Of a DNA stretch of 64,000 nucleotides, positions 58,605 through 64,000 are shown one piece after another. Within the stretch, counting starts at the first letter, position 1. Each line of letters starts with the position of its first letter. The translations under genes were made by a program, and so were the position numbers. This DNA comes from Sistotremastrum niveocremeum HHB9708 (taxonomy: Eukaryota > Basidiomycota > Agaricomycetes > Sistotremastrales > Sistotremastraceae). The DNA lies in NCBI GenBank assembly GCA_001630475.1, contig KV419399.1, positions 766,552 to 830,551 on the forward strand. The letters are read 5' to 3'. The notes under the pieces were generated by a model that was given only the letters and a program-made list of their open reading frames with translations, was not told the DNA's origin and ran no database searches.

Positions 58605-60387
58605 TAGCTGATGAGTATCAAGATATATTCAATAAAATATTCCACAAAGACCACTCAAGGTGAGTTGTCCTGTGATAGCTATTCCTCGTTGACTACATTC
58701 TCTTGGACAGTGGATCCAATTCGATGAGCCGATTTCGGGCTGTCATTATTGGAAAGACTGGATGTGGCAAGACCACAATCTTGGAGAAGTTCTGTGGAGG
58801 AAAAATTGTACGCTATTCCTCGGTGCCCTGAATCTGGTATTAATATCTGACACTCAACTGCTTATCCCAGGCCGACTCTCCCTCTGAGACTGTAAGCAGA
58901 CCCCGCGCTCTCCTTCCACTAGGCTTCTCTAATGCATATTTCAGCGGGGGATGCATGACATCAATAAAGAACTCGTATCGCTGGAGAATCCCCGTTTCGT
59001 CGCCTATGACTCGCGTGGATTCGAAGCGGGAAGTGACACCGAGCTGCGCAAGGTCTTGAAATTCTTGAAACAACGAGATAAAATGAGCATTCCAAATCAA
59101 ATTCATATTATCTGGTACTGCATCCAAGCAGACTGTCGACCTATCCAAGCCTCTGAGACGAAATTTTTCTCGGAGCCTCATGGATCAGGTATGTGCCTTG
59201 AAGTCGGTTGTCCTTTCAGGGCATGACCTTCTCTGTAGCTCCCGTAGTTGTCGTCGTTACCAAATTCGACGTTTTAGTCACCGACAATCTGCCTGATCTT
59301 GACGAAGGCGACGATACCCCCGAACGAGAAGCAGAGGCTCGGGCATTGGCTATCAAGAAATCCGAGGCGTCATTTCAAGAGTTCTACAGAGAGCCGCTTC
59401 TTAAGATGCGATATAGGCCGGATTATATTATCAAGCTCAGCAACGGTAGGCCCTAGCGTCTCCATTTCCTGATAATTGACCAATTCATCATCATAGCTCA
59501 TAAGCCTGATCCTTCAAATCTACTTCTCACCGATCTAGTCGATGCCACAATGCTTTGTCTCACCCGTGCTGACACGGATCTCCTGATGTCCTTTGCGACG
59601 TCTCAAAGACTTAAGCAATTAGTACCCGAAGATTTTCCATTGTAGGTGGATTTATGTTATCATGTGATGCGCATCACCGACCCCTCTTGATAGAGACTGT
59701 AGGTTCCGACTTTTCTACGCTTCCAAAATTGCCGACCATATTTTACTAGTCGATACCCATGTACAAGCATTTGTGACCCATGGCCAGCAACATGGCGGAC
59801 TTCGTGAAACCTTCTATCAACCTGTGGACACTTATCTCTCCCAGTTCGATTCGACCATCGAGGTGAGACCCAGATTATGTGCTAAAATCCCATTAGCAGC
59901 CTAATAGTGATCCTAGTTTTGGTCGAAGGTTGTCGCCCATGTTCACCAGTATTCGCCAGTACCGTTCACCAATTCTCGAGGTGATGGCTACGAACGGAAC
60001 AAAAAATCACCGCTGCTGCAGCGTTTGCTCATGATTGGTGGGTCAGAATATATGTCGCATTGAAAGTCATTGAATTATAATATCCAGAGGCCCTCATTTT
60101 GCTATGGTGTCTTCATGGGTCCACTAGTAATGTTGATGACAACATTATGGAACGTCTGCTCCTCCGGTTTCGTCAATCGGAGGCATCGGGTACTCTATTC
60201 GAAATCCTCAGCACCGAGACAAGACCCGACGTCCTGGATAGTGCTCGGCCCTACAGGGTTAGGGTCGCTTTCAGACAGTGTTACGGTTAGTATTTCTCTT
60301 CATAAAATTTTCAACATCTTTTCATTGCTCGTAGAATCTTTTATAGCTCAGATGGAGCGTGATCGAATTGAAAGCGAAACAACTTGA
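58605..60387 (+). CDS. P-loop GTPase of the basidiomycete G-domain family, copy 3
   Basis: A multi-exon gene. A first exon with DEYQDIFNKIFHKDHS is joined across GTGAGT..GGACAG to SGSNSMSRFRAVIIGKTGCG (G1, GKTGCGKTT). Next come ADSPSET, GMHDINKELVS, AYDSRGFEAGSDTELRKV (G3), IHIIWYCIQADCRPIQAS, APVVVVVTKFDVLV (G4) and YRPDYIIKLSN. The helical C-terminal domain contains LLMSFATSQRLKQLVPEDFP, VDTHVQAFVTHGQQHGGL, ALILLWCLHGS and YRVRVAFRQCY, and ends FIAQMERDRIESETT. It matches copy 2 domain for domain, so the two are recent relatives despite 7 kb between them. The G1, G3 and G4 motifs needed for GTP binding are present. The precise start is uncertain because no ATG opens the first exon frame locally; 58724 is the first internal ATG. 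Confidence 0.82.
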
Positions 60388-60596
60388 TGGATCTGACTTG
60401 TGTACTGTAATCAGATCGTCCGGTATTCGGCATGACAATGTCAATAGATTCACTCCAATTTCCAAGAACACAAGGTAAAAGATAAAGCACTGTTGACTAA
60501 CAACTACAGAGCCTGAAGAAATGGCTGAAGGTTGAAGATACTGCCACAAGTCGAACAAAATGTCAAGTGTTCTGGCTTGGACCCTTCCTCCTCTCC

Positions 60597-61315
60597 TTAA
60601 AGGACGATGATGATGTTGAGGATGCCAAGAAGGCTGAGTACAACGGTGCTGAGACCCAAAGCCTTGATGAATAAGAAGACCTTGATGTTCGCAAATACTT
60701 GAAGGATTGGGACGGAAAGACTTAAATCATCGTTGTATGAGCCACTGGTGGAGGGTTGAGAATGCCGATTACTCACGCTGCTCCGACAGCGACGTCTGCG
60801 TTAACCTTGATCACAGCGATAACGTCGAGAATGGCCTTGAGGTGGATATCGAGATCGACCTGAGCGACGATATCGATGATAACAGCAATGTCAAGTTTGA
60901 CGAGGAGGTCGTGAATGAGCTGGCAATGTATACGGTGAATATCGCTCTCAGTAAAAACTAATTGTTTTCTCTTACGATGAAGAGATTGACTGAAAGATCG
61001 ACTACAACGCTAGCGTCGACCTTGGCGGCAGTAATAGCAGTAGCACAAGTGCTGAGAGCGGTTGTAAGAGCGGTAAACTGGGCAACGGTCGGGGCCGTCG
61101 TCGCTATAGAGTTCCGATCAGAGAAATAGCTGAGAAATTTATTTGAACATACAGATGCCTGCAATCGCTGTGTCTACGTCGGGGACGCCGACAGCCTGGC
61201 AGATATGCTGGGCGGCCCGCTTCTCGAGCTCAGCTGCTGGGATGGCAGAGGCAACTGCGAAAGTGGCGACCGCGAGGACGGACAAAATTCCAATGAAGTA
61301 AGAAAGGCGGAACAT
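60597..61315 (-). CDS. small secreted hydrophobic protein with Kex2-like site
   Basis: Predicted 185 aa from exons 61153-61315, 60976-61103, 60777-60919 and 60597-60720 (558 nt). A signal peptide (MFRLSYFIGILSVLAVATFA) and a short propeptide end in ELEKR, a typical Kex2 site. The mature part begins AAQHICQAVGVPDVDTAIAG. It continues as amphipathic and very Val/Ile/Leu/Ala-rich sequence (TTALSTCATAITAAKVDASV; KLDIAVIIDIVAQVDLDIHL) and ends in the hydrophobic VVLSLLGILNIIIVL. Only two Cys remain, so it is not a hydrophobin. It resembles basidiomycete secreted surface-active or HsbA-like proteins in style, but I cannot assign a family. The fourth exon uses a TTTAAG acceptor, chosen because it alone keeps the hydrophobic frame. 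Confidence 0.68.
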
Positions 61316-62869
61316 TGCAGTTAGCTTTGGTGTAGGTAGATGTTTTCCAGAGGGCTGAGGTGCTAGGGATATCGAGGAACAAGGACTCTTTTTATAGCGT
61401 TCAACTTTCGATGACCTGAGTAAAAATTCCTCAAAGCCAACTCATGGCCTGACCGATGCAGACCTTCGCATGAGGCACGAGAACGTTGTACCTTGTGCTG
61501 CTACACGTTCATGGGGCTTCTTGTGTGCTCTACATTGCATCGAAATGGCGTGAAAGTCCCTAAGCAGAGGGTAGAACGGGGACAGAGTGCTGATGAGACG
61601 GCTGTAATCTCACGGCAATCATTGAAGACTGTTTGTTGAGCGATGACCACCGTGATGCTTTCGTTCGAGACTCATGTCTAGAACGCTTAGACAAGGGATG
61701 GATCAACAATTGAGCTTTGAGGATGGTAACGGACGGAACGGGATCGCTTGAGCTGATTTTGATTCGCTAATAGTATTTCTCGGCACAACTAACGCTGTGA
61801 CATAGAAAATCTAAATGCGTGTTCGGTGACAGTATTGTTGATGATGCCGGTGAATTGTACAAAACTCTTCTCATCAGAATCATCAATGATATCCTTGTCC
61901 TGAAAGATATGAAAGGGCTTTCCGCGGCAAATTTGGTAATTCAAGTTATTTGTTCCGTTCTATGAGCAAAAATGGTATTCCAATGCCAAGGACTTCGTCA
62001 ACAATTCACTGTCAATTGGTGGGAGCGAACCAGGCTTTCGAAGTTTACCTGCTTCATGAAGCTGGAATCAACTGGACGGCCTTCAGAGCCAAAATTATGG
62101 TTCAAGTTCCGCACAAGTTACCTAGTTGAAAGGGGTCAATTCTTTTCACTGGAGCCTTTGCTTTTCAAGTATGAAATCCGACGTTAACCCGACGAATACC
62201 TGGATTATCGTTTCATCTCACCGCGATATCCCAAGACTGCAATGTCGCAGTCTCACAATACGCCTGGAAATCATTGTTACGTTCTGAACCAGGAATCGGA
62301 TAATCAAAAAACCTTGGACATGCACCCGGGTGCACTTTTCTATAAGGCTATTGACACAGATGGATATAAGGAGGGCCGTAAACCTTGTTCAAAGTCGAAG
62401 AATCATCAACATGGGAACATCTCGTTACGGATCCAGCAACGTGCAAGCATAGTATCCAGTCCAGACCCAGGCCGGAATGTCGGCTGTATGCTTCTAGACA
62501 AGATTGGTGTTGCCAACACGATTATCCCCCTCGCTTTGTGGCCCTCAACGCCGTGACTATAAGCCAGGCGGCCCCTTTTTTACCTACGATCGACTCACGG
62601 GAGACCTGGCAGTCGATCGTTTCAGAAATTAGGCATGGATCCGTGAGCATTATTTGTGAGATCTGGACTCCATCGTTCGTTCGATCAGCGATATGTCTTG
62701 ACAGCTTGCTTGACAGAGTCCTTTGACGATCTTGTACGATCTGGTCAGAAGAGTCCCAGGGCTTCCGGATCCCTATCAAACAATCAAACACTGCTTCTCC
62801 GCCTCTTCAAGTCCGACTCTTCACGGAGTCATGAATATGGCAGAGACATAGGAAAGCTTTGCGCACGAA
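61316..62869. other. gene-poor stretch
   Basis: About 1.55 kb with no supported gene; frames of 70-113 codons lack domains. The first 100 bp hold the promoter of the small secreted protein, with a tttttatagcg TATA-like element near 61390. Confidence 0.4.
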
Positions 62870-62871
62870 TA

Positions 62872-63135
62872 CTGTACATACACGACCGTAACATACCGTT
62901 ACGGCCGAAATCGTGAGATTAGTATGCGAAATTGGCGTAACGTGACGCCAGCCGCTCTTGAAGTACGTTGAGTCTTGAAATTTCGGCGAGCCGGCTACGC
63001 CGGCTGGTATATCCGAGCGTCACTGTATGTTAGATTTTTCGAACGTTACGCTGATATTTTTGTGTGTATGTTGAAAATTCGGTTCCTGGGACCGTTACGG
63101 CGTTACGGTCGTATGTTATGGTCGTGTATGTACAG
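62872..63135. mobile_element. MITE with 25-bp terminal inverted repeats and TA target duplication
   Basis: The left end starts ctgtacatacacgaccgtaa (62872). The right end, read on the other strand, starts ctgtacatacacgaccataa. The two agree at 24 of the first 25 bases. The element is 264 bp, too short to code for a transposase, and is bounded on both sides by TA (62870-62871 and 63136-63137), the target duplication of Tc1/mariner-type elements. Internal repeats of cgttacgg in both orientations lie next to the ends. A full-length partner that supplies the transposase would be expected elsewhere in the genome. Confidence 0.85.
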
Positions 63136-63137
63136 TA

Positions 63138-64000
63138 CACGAATTGCGGAGTCTCAAACCTTCGAACCTGATCGACATGATCGCGGAGTCAAGGCGTCAC
63201 GGTCGCTCCGAACTCTGTTTGCCCACGTTCGGTCTTCGAATCATTCAAATATTCTAATTAGGCACTGCTTCCTCTAGACCTTCTAAGACAGCTGTTCAGG
63301 GTGCCTAGAGAAACCAATTTATCCTTTTCGGGTCTCCAGCCATGATACGGTCATTGTCAATTGTAACTAGTGAAGGAAGGACATGGACGGAGATAGTTTG
63401 AGGTCTTGACCTCATGATACTTAGCAACCCTCATGAGGCATTTTCAAAATATGATTTACGGACAGCCTGGATTTGTGAGGTTTGTTGATGAAACAAACAT
63501 GCTTTAATGGGGTGTATACCATACAAAGAAATGCCGGGAAAAGGGGTCAATTGCTTCTCTGAAGGTTTCGTACACGGCGGTATAGTCAACATTGCAAACG
63601 CCACTGTGCGCGATCTCTAGAATGTATATCCGTTGGAGCCATCATGACCACTGAGTAGGCGTCACATGGGGCTGCAGGTTGAGCGGCGCACATCGCACTT
63701 CGATAGGATGCACCATTTGCCGTTCAGGAAGGTGTGCTTGCATCTTACACGATCCAGGTCTTGTGAAAAACAGTGAAAGATGATATGACAACAGGGCACG
63801 GACAGCAAGATTTTCAGGTAGGTCTCTTTCTTGGAAGAGATTTGCCTCCTTCGCACGGATTGGGCTTTGGGCTATGTTGCATCGCGCGAGCGTGTGTCTG
63901 GCTGGAAGAGGCCTGTATCGTCCATATGGACACGTCGTAGCAAGGCATCAGCCTTTGAACAGAGAACATCGACTTGCTCTCTCATCTCCCGAGAAGGTAC
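63138..64000. other. window end without a supported gene
   Basis: No frame with domain or splice support is seen in the last 860 bp. Confidence 0.4.

Overview
The window is nuclear DNA of a filamentous basidiomycete, most likely an agaricomycete. Genes are split by many 50-65 nt GT..AG introns, several with a clear CTAAC/CTGAC-type branch site. It holds a U2 snRNA gene, a split tRNA-Glu, and families typical of Agaricomycetes (DUF6699, DUF6533, fungal Zn2Cys6 regulators, subgroup-C chitinase). There is one 100-N assembly gap at 57184-57283. I rebuilt most gene models by hand, and for many of them the exon lengths sum to a multiple of three.

Layout. (i) 0.9-6 kb: gluconokinase, tRNA-Glu, a prolyl-4-hydroxylase-like 2OG oxygenase and a Zn2Cys6 transcription factor. 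(ii) 8-16.6 kb: two DUF6699 genes flanking a FAM210-like protein, then mitochondrial DNA polymerase gamma. (iii) 17.7-25.8 kb: two tandem genes for secreted precursors made almost entirely of about 21-residue repeats separated by KR/RR (Kex2) sites, next to a UstYa/DUF3328 oxidase gene. (iv) 26-34.7 kb: a small RecQ-like helicase, two tandem ABM-fold mini-monooxygenase genes, U2 snRNA, a RidA protein and a flavin monooxygenase. (v) 35.8-53.7 kb: an orphan gene, two P-loop GTPase genes, and between them a divergent pair: a four-LysM protein ending in CBM1, and a very large subgroup-C GH18 chitinase whose catalytic Glu reads as Gln. A DUF1764 gene follows the chitinase. (vi) 54.8-61.3 kb: a DUF6533 membrane protein, a third GTPase paralogue and a small secreted hydrophobic protein. 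(vii) 61.3-64 kb: gene-poor, with a 264-bp MITE.

The most notable system is region iii. Two Kex2-processed repeat precursors with 21 and 19 copies of a Tyr-x-x-Tyr core lie beside a UstYa protein carrying both HxxHC-type motifs. This is the layout of dikaritin RiPP clusters (ustiloxin, phomopsin, asperipin), which are best known from ascomycetes. The precursors arose by tandem segmental duplication and share promoter architecture: a TATA box at identical distance from the ATG, and an aligned TGACGTCA element. The same octamer occurs upstream of the flavin monooxygenase at 32-34.7 kb, which makes that enzyme a candidate member of the pathway. The second notable locus is the LysM/chitinase pair, which looks built to bind chitin rather than only cut it.
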